DNA from: Pseudonocardia cypriaca
Lineage (GTDB): Bacteria > Actinomycetota > Actinomycetes > Mycobacteriales > Pseudonocardiaceae
Assembly (NCBI RefSeq): GCF_006717045.1
Contig: NZ_VFPH01000001.1
Span: 248,001-312,000 of the forward strand
Length of the DNA: 64,000 nt
Reading direction: 5' to 3'
Of the stretch, positions 25,219 to 32,813 are shown piece by piece. The position numbers were made by a program, and so were the translations under genes. How positions within the stretch are numbered: the stretch's first letter is position 1; every line of letters begins with the position of its first letter. Under the pieces are notes generated by a model, which did no database searches, was not told where the DNA came from, and saw nothing but the letters and a program-made list of their open reading frames with translations.

Positions 25219-26193
25219 GTGCGCGCGTCCCGGCTCGTCACCCTGCTGTTCACGCTCCAGCGCCTGCGCGGGGCCACGGCGGCCGAGCTCGCCAGGGAGC
25301 TGGAGGTGTCGGAGCGCACGATCTACCGCGACGTCGCGGCGCTGTCGGCGGCGGGCGTGCCGCTCTGGACCGAGCCCGGACGAGGCGGCGGGATCCGGAT
25401 GCTCGAGGGCTGGCGCACGCGGCTCGACGGGCTGACGGCGCAGGAAGCGGCGGCGATCTTCGCGGTGGGTGCCCCGCAGGTGCTCGCCGAGCTCGGGATG
25501 AGCGCCGCCCTGGCCGGGGCGCAGGCCAAGCTGCTCGCGACGCTCCCCGGCGACCTGCGGGAGCACGCCAGGGCGGTGGCGGAGCGGTTCCACCTCGACG
25601 CTCCCGGCTGGTTCCACACCCCGCAGCAGGTGACGCAGCTGGCGGCCGTCGCCGAGGCCGTGTGGGAGCAGCAGCGTCTCCGCATCGGCTACCGGCGCGG
25701 TCGCGACCAGGTCGTCGAGCGGACGCTCGACCCGCTCGGGCTCGTGCTCAAGGCAGGCACCTGGTACCTCGCCGGTGCGGTCGACGGCACCGTGCGCACC
25801 TACCGGGTCGACCGGATCGCCAACGCCCAGGCCACCGGCGAGCGCTTCGAGCGGCCGGCGGACTTCGACCTGGCCGAGTGGTGGGCCGGGGCGGCGGGGC
25901 GGTTCGAGAGCCAGATGCTGCGCGCCACCGTCCGCCTGCGGGTGAGCCGCTTCGGGTTGAAGATCCTGCCGCGTGCCGTCGACCACGACGCCGCCCTCCG
26001 CGCGATCGCGCACGCGGGCCCGCCCGACGACGAGGGCTGGCGGGAGCTGGAGCTCGACGTCGAGAGCGTGCAGGTGGCCGCTGGACAGCTCACCGCGCTC
26101 GGCGGGGAGGTCGAGGCGCTCGACCCGCCGGAGCTGCGGGCCGGCCTGGCCGCCGCGGGCCTCGCGTTGGCCGCCCGCAACGCTCCGCGCTGA
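25219..26193 (+). CDS. HTH/WYL-domain transcriptional regulator
   Basis: 324 residues. An HTH_11 domain at the N-terminus (TLQRLRGATAAELARELEVSERTIYRDVAALSAAGVPL) is followed by the WYL ligand-sensing domain, seen as RIGYRRGRDQVVERTLDPLGLVLKAGTWYLAGAVDGTVRTYRVDRIANA. A WCX-like C-terminal extension completes the chain. WYL proteins sense nucleic-acid or nucleotide ligands and regulate neighbours, here possibly the divergent Nudix gene or the nucS gene behind it. GTG start. Confidence 0.92.
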   Translation: MRASRLVTLLFTLQRLRGATAAELARELEVSERTIYRDVAALSAAGVPLWTEPGRGGGIRMLEGWRTRLDGLTAQEAAAIFAVGAPQVLAELGMSAALAGAQAKLLATLPGDLREHARAVAERFHLDAPGWFHTPQQVTQLAAVAEAVWEQQRLRIGYRRGRDQVVERTLDPLGLVLKAGTWYLAGAVDGTVRTYRVDRIANAQATGERFERPADFDLAEWWAGAAGRFESQMLRATVRLRVSRFGLKILPRAVDHDAALRAIAHAGPPDDEGWRELELDVESVQVAAGQLTALGGEVEALDPPELRAGLAAAGLALAARNAPR

Positions 26194-26198
26194 CCCCT

Positions 26199-26211
26199 TA
26201 CGCTCGCCCTC
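26199..26211 (+). promoter_or_regulatory. Putative -10 for leaderless nucS
   Basis: TACGCT (26199-26204) sits 7 nt before the nucS GTG, and no ribosome site is visible. It fits the TANNNT leaderless pattern, in the short gap behind the WYL gene. No clear -35 can be read. Confidence 0.4.
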
Positions 26212-26871
26212 GTGCGTCTCGTCATCGCCCGGTGCCAGGTCGACTACGTGGGGCGGCTCACCGCCCACCTGCCCATGGCGCCGCGGCTCCTGCTCGTCAA
26301 GGCCGACGGCTCGGTCAGCATCCACGCGGACGACCGCGCCTACAAGCCGCTGAACTGGATGAGCCCGCCCTGCTGGCTCGAGGAGCAGCCCGGCGTGTGG
26401 ACCGTGCGCAACAAGGCCGACGAGTCGCTCGTGATCACCATCGACGAGGTGCTGCACGACTCGAAGCACGAGCTCGGGACCGACCCCGGTCTGGTGAAGG
26501 ACGGTGTCGAGGCGCACCTGCAGGAGCTGCTCGCCGCTCATCCGGGCGTGCTGGGCGAGGGCTACACGCTGGTGCGGCGGGAGTACATGACCGCGATCGG
26601 GCCGGTGGACCTGCTCTGCCGCGACGCCGGCGGCGGCTCCGTCGCGGTGGAGGTGAAGCGCCGCGGCGAGATCGACGGCGTCGAGCAGCTCACGCGCTAC
26701 CTGGAGCTCATGAACCGCGACCCGCTCCTCGCCCCCGTCGCGGGCGTGTTCGCGGCGCAGCAGATCAAACCGCAGGCCCGCACGCTGGCGGAGGACCGCG
26801 GCATCCGGTGCGTCACCGTCGACTACGACGCCCTGCGCGGCATGAAGCGGGACGACCTGCTCTTGTTCTGA
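26212..26871 (+). CDS. nucS: Mismatch-specific endonuclease NucS (EndoMS)
   Basis: 219 residues. This enzyme replaces MutS/MutL in actinobacteria and some archaea by making double-strand cuts at mismatches. The N-terminal DNA-binding domain shows MRLVIARCQVDYVGRL; the C-terminal RecB-like nuclease shows the catalytic Asp/Glu/Lys set in GPVDLLCRD...VAVEVKRRG, then QLTRYLELMNRD. The chain ends RDDLLLF, which matches the C-terminal beta-clamp contact known for actinobacterial NucS. Its position relative to murA and the epimerase matches mycobacteria. GTG start. Confidence 0.96.
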   Translation: MRLVIARCQVDYVGRLTAHLPMAPRLLLVKADGSVSIHADDRAYKPLNWMSPPCWLEEQPGVWTVRNKADESLVITIDEVLHDSKHELGTDPGLVKDGVEAHLQELLAAHPGVLGEGYTLVRREYMTAIGPVDLLCRDAGGGSVAVEVKRRGEIDGVEQLTRYLELMNRDPLLAPVAGVFAAQQIKPQARTLAEDRGIRCVTVDYDALRGMKRDDLLLF

Positions 26872-26956
26872 TCCTCGGGGGCCACTCGGGAGGGATGGGC
26901 CCGGCCGGGCCCTCGTCGGCCTGTGCGGGCCGCCCGCTGCCCCCTACTCTTGGGTA

Positions 26957-28438
26957 ATGACCGCCACGGAAGCGCCCGCTCCGGCGACCTTCGAGTCCCT
27001 CGACCCCCGCACCGGCGACGTCGTGGGCACGCACCCGGTGCACGACGAGGCCGCGGTGCGCGCTGCGGTCGCCAGGGCCGCCTCGGCCGCGCAGTGGTGG
27101 GACGGGCTCGGCGCCGACGAGCGCAGGGGGTTGCTGCTGGCCTGGCGCGCGGTTCTGGTGCGCAAGCTCGACGACCTGGCCGGCGTCGTGGTCGAGGAGA
27201 CCGGCAAGCCGATCGACGATGCTCGCCTCGAGCTCGTCCTCGCGATCGACCACCTCGACTGGGCCGCCAAGCACGCCGAGAAGGTGCTCGGTCGCCGCAA
27301 GGTCGCACCCGGCCTGCTGATGGGCAACCAGGCGGCGAGCGTGACCTACCGGCCCTACGGGGTGATCGGTGTGATCGGGCCGTGGAACTACCCGGTGTTC
27401 ACGCCGATGGGTTCGATCGCCTACGCGCTGGCCGCCGGCAACGCCGTGGTGTTCAAGCCGAGCGAGCTCACCCCCGGGGTCGGGGTGGCGCTCGCCGACA
27501 CGTTCGCCGAGATCGTCGACGGACGGCCGGTGCTGCAGGTCGTCACCGGGTTCGGCGAGACGGGCGCTGCGCTCTGCCGGGCCCCCGGCATCGGGAAGAT
27601 CGCGTTCACCGGTTCGACCGCCACCGGCAAGCGCGTGATGGCCGCCTGCGCGGAGAGCCTCACACCGGTGCTCGTCGAGTGCGGGGGCAAGGACCCGATG
27701 ATCGTCGACGCCGACGCGGACCTCGACGCCGCGGCGGACGCGGCCGTGTGGGGCGGCATGTCGAACGCCGGCCAGACGTGCGCGGGCGTGGAGCGGGTCT
27801 ACGTGCTCGACGCGGTGGCCGAGGAGTTCACCGCGAAGGTGGTGGCGAAGGCGCGCGGGCTGCGCGCCGGGTCCGGGGGCGCCTACGGCCCGATGACGAT
27901 GGCGGGGCAGGTCGACATCGTCCGCCGCCACGTCGAGGACGCGCTGGCCCGCGGCGGGCGCGCGGTCGTCGGCGGGGCCGAGTCGGTGCAGCCGCCGTTC
28001 GTGGAGCCCGTCGTGATCGTTGACGTGCCCGAGGACAGCAGCGCGGTCACCGAGGAGACGTTCGGGCCGCTGCTCGTGGTCAACCGGGTGCCGGACGTCG
28101 ACGAGGCCGTGCGCCGCTCCAACGCCACCGCGTACGGCCTGGGCGCCTCGGTGTTCTCCCGCGCCCGTGGGGAGGAGATCGCCGGCAGGCTGCGCTGCGG
28201 GATGGTCGCCGTGAACGGGGTGATCTCGTTCGCCGGCATCCCCGGCCTCCCGTTCGGGGGAGTCGGCGACTCGGGCTTCGGGCGCATCCACGGCGAGGAC
28301 GGGCTGCGCGAGTTCGCCCGCCCGCAGGCCGTCGCGCGCCAGCGCTTCCCGCTGCCCGTGCCCGTCACCAGCTTCTCCCGCACGGCGGCCACGATGAAGG
28401 CGCTGGTCGGGCTCGTGCGTGCTCGCCACGGGAGGTAG
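26957..28438 (+). CDS. NAD(P)-dependent aldehyde dehydrogenase
   Basis: 493 residues. Catalytic Glu241 in VLVECGGKDP and Cys275 in NAGQTCAGVERVYV are in place, with GPWNYPVFTP and FTGSTATGKRV as the cofactor-binding segments. The call resembles succinate-semialdehyde/medium-chain aldehyde dehydrogenases; the substrate cannot be fixed. The C-terminal extension (PVPVTSFSRTAATMKALVGLVRARHGR) is longer than in soluble relatives. No ribosome site: TACTCT (26945-26950) lies 6 nt before the ATG, suggesting a leaderless message. Confidence 0.9.
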   Translation: MTATEAPAPATFESLDPRTGDVVGTHPVHDEAAVRAAVARAASAAQWWDGLGADERRGLLLAWRAVLVRKLDDLAGVVVEETGKPIDDARLELVLAIDHLDWAAKHAEKVLGRRKVAPGLLMGNQAASVTYRPYGVIGVIGPWNYPVFTPMGSIAYALAAGNAVVFKPSELTPGVGVALADTFAEIVDGRPVLQVVTGFGETGAALCRAPGIGKIAFTGSTATGKRVMAACAESLTPVLVECGGKDPMIVDADADLDAAADAAVWGGMSNAGQTCAGVERVYVLDAVAEEFTAKVVAKARGLRAGSGGAYGPMTMAGQVDIVRRHVEDALARGGRAVVGGAESVQPPFVEPVVIVDVPEDSSAVTEETFGPLLVVNRVPDVDEAVRRSNATAYGLGASVFSRARGEEIAGRLRCGMVAVNGVISFAGIPGLPFGGVGDSGFGRIHGEDGLREFARPQAVARQRFPLPVPVTSFSRTAATMKALVGLVRARHGR

Positions 28439-28513
28439 CTGTCACACTCCGCGGTCGCTCCCCGGATGGGAGGATCGCGGCGGTTCGTCCCTCGGGGTAG
28501 CGGGAGGTCAAGC

Positions 28514-30295
28514 GTGCGCGAGTTCCGGACGGTCGGTGTCGTCGGCCTGGGCACGATGGGCGCGGGCATCGTCGAGGTGTTCGCCCGCAACGGTCTGCGG
28601 GTGCTCGCCGCCGAGGTCGACGCCGAGGCCGTGGAGCGCGGGCGGGCGCACCTGGAGACGTCCACCGCGCGGGCCGTCGGGCGCGGCAAGCTCACCCAGG
28701 AGGCCGCCGACGAGCTGCTCGGCCGCATCACCACCACCACGTCGCTCGCCGACCTCGCGGAGGCCGACCTCGTGGTCGAGGCGGTGCCCGAGCAGGTGGA
28801 GCTGAAGGCGAAGGTCCTCGGCGAGCTCGACCGGGTGTGCCGGCCCGACGTGATCCTCGCGTCCAACACCTCCTCCCTGTCGGTCACCGAGCTGGCCGTG
28901 CGCACCGGGCGGCCGGGCAAGGTCGTGGGGATGCACTTCTTCAACCCGGCGCCGGTGCAGAAGCTCGTGGAGCTGGTCCGCACGGTCGTCACCGAGCCGG
29001 ACGTGATCGAGGACGCCCGCGCGTTCGCCGCGTCCCTGGACAAGGTGCCGGTCGTCATCGGCGACCGTGCGGGGTTCATCGCCAACGCCCTGCTCTTCGG
29101 CTACCTCAACCACGCCGCGCGGATGTACGAGGCGCGCTACGCCACCCGCGAGGACCTCGACGCCGCCATGCGCTACGGCTGCGGCTACCCGATGGGCCCG
29201 CTGGCGCTGCTCGACCTCATCGGGCTCGACACCTCCTACGAGATCCTCGACACGATGTACCGGCAGTCGCGCAACCCGCTGCACGCGCCGGCCCCGATCC
29301 TGAAGCAGATGACCACCGCCGGCCTCCTCGGCCGCAAGAGCGGGCGCGGCTTCTACACCTACGCCAAGCCGCACAGCTCCGAGGTGGTGCCGGACGCGCT
29401 CACCCCCGCCTCGTCGATCCCGGCCGACGCGGGAGTGCGCGACGTGCAGCGCGTCGGCGTGGTCGGCACGGGGACGATGGCCTCGGGCATCGTGGAGGTC
29501 TTCGCGAAGGCCGGTCTCGACGTGGTGGTGCGCGGGCGCAGCGAGTCGAAGGTCGAGGGCGCGCTCGCCGGCATCCGAAAGTCCCTGGACAAGGGCGTGG
29601 TGCGCGGCAAGCTCGACGAGTCCGAACGGGATGCCACACTCGCCCGGATCACCGCGACCACCCGGCTGGAGGACCTCGCCGACGCCGACCTCGTCATCGA
29701 GGCCGTCGCAGAGGAGCTCGACGTCAAGCGGGCCGTGTTCGCAGCGCTGGACGAGATCTGCAAGCCGGGCGCCATCCTCGCCACCACCACGTCGTCGCTG
29801 CCCGTCGTCGAGTGCGCTGCGGCAACCACCCGCCAGCAGGACGTGCTCGGCCTGCACTTCTTCAACCCGGCGCCGGTGATGAAGCTGGTGGAGGTCGTCT
29901 CCACGATCACCACGAGCGCCGACGTCACGGCCACCGCCATCGCGCTGTGCGAGCGGCTCGGCAAGGTCGCCGTCTCGTGCGGGGACCGGGCCGGGTTCAT
30001 CGTCAACGCGCTGCTCTTCCCGTACCTGAACGACGCGGTGAAGATGCTGGAGGCGCACTACGCCACTGCCGACGACATCGACGCCGCGATGAAGACCGGC
30101 TGCGCGCTGCCGATGGGCCCGTTCGAGCTGCTCGACGTCGTGGGGCTGGACGTGTCGCTCGCCATCGAGCGCACGCTCTACCAGGAGTTCCGGCTCTCCG
30201 GGTTCGCGCCCGCACCGCTGCTGGAGCACCTCGTGACGGCCGGCCGGCTCGGCCGCAAGACCGGTCACGGGTTCCGGGACTACAACCCGCGCTAG
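28514..30295 (+). CDS. Tandem-fused 3-hydroxyacyl-CoA dehydrogenase (two copies in one chain)
   Basis: 593 residues made of two complete dehydrogenases of about 290 residues each. The first has GVVGLGTMGAGIVEVFA, then GMHFFNPAPVQKLVELV and GDRAGFIANALLFGYLNHA. The second begins near residue 310 with VGVVGTGTMASGIVEVFA, then LGLHFFNPAPVMKLVEVV and GDRAGFIVNALLFPYLNDA. Both keep the NAD-binding glycines and catalytic His region, so both may be active. Normal 3-hydroxybutyryl-CoA dehydrogenases are single-copy dimers. A role in acetoacetyl-CoA reduction upstream of Ccr is inferred. GTG 28514 follows GGGAGG. Confidence 0.92.
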   Translation: MREFRTVGVVGLGTMGAGIVEVFARNGLRVLAAEVDAEAVERGRAHLETSTARAVGRGKLTQEAADELLGRITTTTSLADLAEADLVVEAVPEQVELKAKVLGELDRVCRPDVILASNTSSLSVTELAVRTGRPGKVVGMHFFNPAPVQKLVELVRTVVTEPDVIEDARAFAASLDKVPVVIGDRAGFIANALLFGYLNHAARMYEARYATREDLDAAMRYGCGYPMGPLALLDLIGLDTSYEILDTMYRQSRNPLHAPAPILKQMTTAGLLGRKSGRGFYTYAKPHSSEVVPDALTPASSIPADAGVRDVQRVGVVGTGTMASGIVEVFAKAGLDVVVRGRSESKVEGALAGIRKSLDKGVVRGKLDESERDATLARITATTRLEDLADADLVIEAVAEELDVKRAVFAALDEICKPGAILATTTSSLPVVECAAATTRQQDVLGLHFFNPAPVMKLVEVVSTITTSADVTATAIALCERLGKVAVSCGDRAGFIVNALLFPYLNDAVKMLEAHYATADDIDAAMKTGCALPMGPFELLDVVGLDVSLAIERTLYQEFRLSGFAPAPLLEHLVTAGRLGRKTGHGFRDYNPR

Positions 30296-30573
30296 TGCCC
30301 CGTTCCAACCGGCCCCGCCGGTCCGAGCACGTGCCGCTGCGGTCGGCTGCCGTGACGCGCCGCGAGTCCGCGTCCGACGGCGACTGGGTCGTGCGCAGCG
30401 TGCCGGGTTCTGCGGCGGGCAAGGACTACCGCTGCCCCGGCTGCCAGCAGCTGATCCGGGCCGGCACCGGGCACGTCGTGGCCTGGCCCGCCGACGACCT
30501 GGGCTCCGTCGCCGACCGCAGGCACTGGCACGCGAGCTGCTGGTCGGCCCGAGCTCGGCGACGGCCCGGCTAG
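30295..30573 (+). CDS. Small zinc-ribbon-like protein
   Basis: 92 residues. GTG overlaps the preceding stop by one base, so translation is probably coupled to the dehydrogenase. After a basic N-terminus comes DWVVRSVPGSAAGKDYRCPGCQQLI, then GTGHVVAWPADD and RRHWHASCW. The CPGC pair with the later His/Cys residues looks like a single zinc site. Small proteins of this type occur across actinobacteria and are often labelled ATP/GTP-binding in databases without support; the function is unknown. The last 4 bases overlap the convergent MarR gene. Confidence 0.75.
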   Translation: MPRSNRPRRSEHVPLRSAAVTRRESASDGDWVVRSVPGSAAGKDYRCPGCQQLIRAGTGHVVAWPADDLGSVADRRHWHASCWSARARRRPG

Positions 30574-31013
30574 CCGGAGTGGTGGGCGAGAACGGCGCCG
30601 AGGAGCCGGACCAGCTCGGCCCGCTCCTGTGACGACAGCGGAGCGAGCAGGTCGTCCTGCGCGTCCTGCAGCAGCCGGTCGAGCTCCGAGAGGAACTTCC
30701 GCCCAGCGTCGGTGATCGCGATGACGTTGCGGCGGCGGTCCTCCACGTCGGGCGTGCGCTCCAGCCGGCCGGCCGCTGCGAGCTCGTTGACGAGCGCCAC
30801 CATGTCGCTCCGGTCGATCCCGCACCGCCTGCCGAGCGCCGCCTGGCTGGCCGGGCCGAACTCCTCCAGTGCCGACAGGACCGAGTAGTGCTGGCGCCGG
30901 GCTCCGACCGAAGCCAGCGCCTCGGCGATGATCCGCTGCGCGGGCAGCGCGACCTGGTTCAGCAGCCAGCTGGGCATGGAGCGGAGCCGGGCCGGGGCGG
31001 TGCGGACGTCCAC
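30570..31013 (-). CDS. MarR family transcriptional regulator
   Basis: 147 residues, winged-helix fold: RQHYSVLSALEEFGPASQAALGRRCGIDRSDMVALVNELAAAGRLERTPDVEDRRRNVIAITDAG. Divergent from a small NTF2-like gene; two identical-type inverted repeats lie between them, giving a clear regulator/target arrangement. Starts at GTG 31013 with TAGGGT 6 nt before it, so possibly leaderless; ATG at 30977 is an alternative. Confidence 0.9.
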   Translation of the reverse strand: MDVRTAPARLRSMPSWLLNQVALPAQRIIAEALASVGARRQHYSVLSALEEFGPASQAALGRRCGIDRSDMVALVNELAAAGRLERTPDVEDRRRNVIAITDAGRKFLSELDRLLQDAQDDLLAPLSSQERAELVRLLGAVLAHHSG

Positions 31014-31019
31014 GTGCGC

Positions 31020-31076
31020 ACCCTAGCAATCCGTTGGGACGGCCAACGTCTCCTGTTATTGTTGGTTGCACCAACG
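31020..31076. promoter_or_regulatory. Double MarR-type operator in divergent promoter
   Basis: CGTTGG-N5-CCAACG (31032-31048) and TGTTGG-N5-CCAACG (31060-31076) are two 17-bp inverted repeats with centres 28 bp apart. The first lies over the -35 region of the minus-strand MarR promoter, whose -10 is TAGGGT (31020-31025, minus strand). The second ends 5 bp before the ribosome site of the plus-strand gene. Both genes are therefore likely repressed by the MarR protein. Confidence 0.8.
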
Positions 31077-31091
31077 ATATGGAGGATCGAG

Positions 31092-31511
31092 ATGGGAACC
31101 ACGGACGACCGCCGGGACGTCGAGGACCTGGTGCAACGCCTCGCCGCGTGCCTGGACGACGGCCGCTTCGACGACATGAGGTCCCTCTTCACCGCCGACG
31201 CGACGGCCAGCACGCCAGGCGGCACCGCCGAGGGCCGCGACGCCCTCGTCGCGCAGGCCGCTCGCAACCACACCCCGGACAAGGCGACCCAGCATCTCAT
31301 CGCCGGCGTCCTGGTCGAGCTCGCGGAGCACACGGCCACCGCCCGCGCGAACGCCCTCGTGACCTTCGCCGACCGCGACGGGCGGCCGCAGCTCATGATG
31401 GGCGAGGTGTACCGGTTCTCGGCCCGCCGAACCGACGAGGGCTGGCGGCTCACGAGCGTGCAGACGGTCCCCACCTGGCGGACGCAGGAGACCACGGCAC
31501 CTGCGGCGTGA
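31092..31511 (+). CDS. SnoaL/NTF2-like domain protein
   Basis: 139 residues with the cone-shaped NTF2 fold: DVEDLVQRLAACLDDGRFDDMRSLFTADATASTPGG, HLIAGVLVELAEHTATARANALVTF and GEVYRFSARRTDEGWRLTSVQTVPTW. Such proteins are small ligand-binding or isomerase/cyclase-like enzymes; the reaction is not predictable here. ATG 31092 has GGAGG upstream. Its likely repressor is the divergent MarR protein. Confidence 0.85.
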   Translation: MGTTDDRRDVEDLVQRLAACLDDGRFDDMRSLFTADATASTPGGTAEGRDALVAQAARNHTPDKATQHLIAGVLVELAEHTATARANALVTFADRDGRPQLMMGEVYRFSARRTDEGWRLTSVQTVPTWRTQETTAPAA

Positions 31512-31526
31512 CGGCGCACACCCAGC

Positions 31527-31560
31527 CCGCGACTCGCGCACACCCAGGCCGCGACTCGCG
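31527..31560. repeat. Two copies of the 22-bp-period palindromic repeat
   Basis: CCGCGACTCGCG at 31527-31538 and 31549-31560, 22 bp apart, joined by CACACCCAGG. Same core and period as the array at 2965-3020, but a different 10-bp linker. Again it fills the gap between two convergent genes. Confidence 0.8.
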
Positions 31561-31574
31561 CGACCGCCGAGGGC

Positions 31575-32723
31575 TCAGCGGTGGGTCGACCCGGCCCTCG
31601 AGCGGCGGCGCTGCCGCCGGGACGGGTGGCGGGCCGGGGCGCCGGCCGCGGTCGCCGCGGGGGAGTCCTCGGCCGTCAGGTCGCCGGCGCCGTCGTGGCC
31701 GGGCGGCGCCGCGGCTGCGGGCTCGGCCTCGTCAGCCGGCTCCGGCGGCGCGATGGGTTCCGGGTCGGGGGAGGGGAGCGCCGGGGCCTCGTCGGCGGTG
31801 CGTGCCGCCGGGATGAGCTGCTCCGGCGGCACGGTCAGCGATCCGAGCGTGTCGTCGAGCATCGCCCGGGTGAGGGTGAGCTGCTCGGCCATCCGGTTGC
31901 GGACGCCCAGCAGCTCCTCGACCCGGCGCTCCGCCTCGGCGAGGCGCTCCCGGGCCTGCTCCTCGGCCCGCGCGGCCACCTCGCGCGCCTTGGCCTCGGC
32001 CGACTCACGCAGCTTCTCGGCCTCGCGGAGCGCGGCGGCCTGCTTGGCCGCGAGCGCGGAGAGCGACTCGGCCCGTCGCTGCTCCATGGCGATCGTGAAG
32101 TCCTCCTCCACCTGCTTGCGGCGGGCCTCCGACTCCGCCCACGCCCTGGCCCTCGCCTCCTCGGCCGCCTCGATCCGCGCGGCCAGGTCGGCCTCGATGG
32201 AGATGCGCTCCGCGGTGAGCCGCTCGCGCTGCTCCTGGAGCTCCAGCGCGAACGCCGCGCGTTCCTGCTCCATCTCCTGCCGCAACTTCTCCGCGTCCGT
32301 GCGCCCCTCTTCGCGCATGGTGTCGGCATCGGCCTTCGCGGCGGCGAGGGTCTGCGCCGCCTGCGCCTCGGCCTCCCTCGTGCGCCGGTTCGCCTCCGCC
32401 TCCGCGCGGGAGAGCATCTCGGCGACCTCGTCCTCGGCGAGGCGCAACATCGCCCGGATCCGCTCGGTGGTGCCTTGCGGGCTCTGGCTCGGGCTGGCGA
32501 GCGTGCGCACCTGCGCGCGCAGCTTCTCCGCCCGCACCCGTGCCTCGTCCAGCTCGCGCGCCAGCTGCACGGCCTGCGCCAGCGCAGCGTCGCGATCGGT
32601 GACGAGGATGCTCACCTCGGCGTCCAGTCGACGCAGGTGTGCGTCGACCTGCCCTTGGTCGTAGCCCCTTCGGACGACTTCGAAGCCGGCGTCGGACGGG
32701 GGAGGTGAGGGGTTCCCGGCCAT
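31575..32723 (-). CDS. DivIVA-domain coiled-coil protein
   Basis: 382 residues. The N-terminal DivIVA-like segment is FEVVRRGYDQGQVDAHLRRLDAEV; a long charged coiled coil follows (about 50-290, Ala/Glu/Arg-rich: RTREAEAQAAQTLAAAKADA and QERAAFALELQEQRERLTAE). The C-terminus is Pro/Ala/Glu-rich and ends with basic residues. DivIVA-type proteins bind curved membrane at poles and septa and scaffold growth in actinobacteria; this is a second-type relative rather than Wag31, judging by length and tail. ATG at 32723; a longer frame to 32774 lacks family sequence. Confidence 0.85.
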   Translation of the reverse strand: MAGNPSPPPSDAGFEVVRRGYDQGQVDAHLRRLDAEVSILVTDRDAALAQAVQLARELDEARVRAEKLRAQVRTLASPSQSPQGTTERIRAMLRLAEDEVAEMLSRAEAEANRRTREAEAQAAQTLAAAKADADTMREEGRTDAEKLRQEMEQERAAFALELQEQRERLTAERISIEADLAARIEAAEEARARAWAESEARRKQVEEDFTIAMEQRRAESLSALAAKQAAALREAEKLRESAEAKAREVAARAEEQARERLAEAERRVEELLGVRNRMAEQLTLTRAMLDDTLGSLTVPPEQLIPAARTADEAPALPSPDPEPIAPPEPADEAEPAAAAPPGHDGAGDLTAEDSPAATAAGAPARHPSRRQRRRSRAGSTHR

Positions 32724-32774
32724 GGAATCACCGTACCGGGCAGGCGTCAGAGGGTGGTCGGCTGCGCGTGGCAA

Positions 32775-32792
32775 GGGTGAACAGCCTCACCC
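32775..32792 (-). terminator. Candidate terminator behind ccr
   Basis: GGGTGA-N6-TCACCC forms a 6-bp stem 22 bp downstream of the ccr stop codon, in the 90-bp gap before the DivIVA gene. No U-tract, as common in high-GC actinobacteria. Confidence 0.4.
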
Positions 32793-32813
32793 CTGTGGGT
32801 GGTCCCGAGTGGA

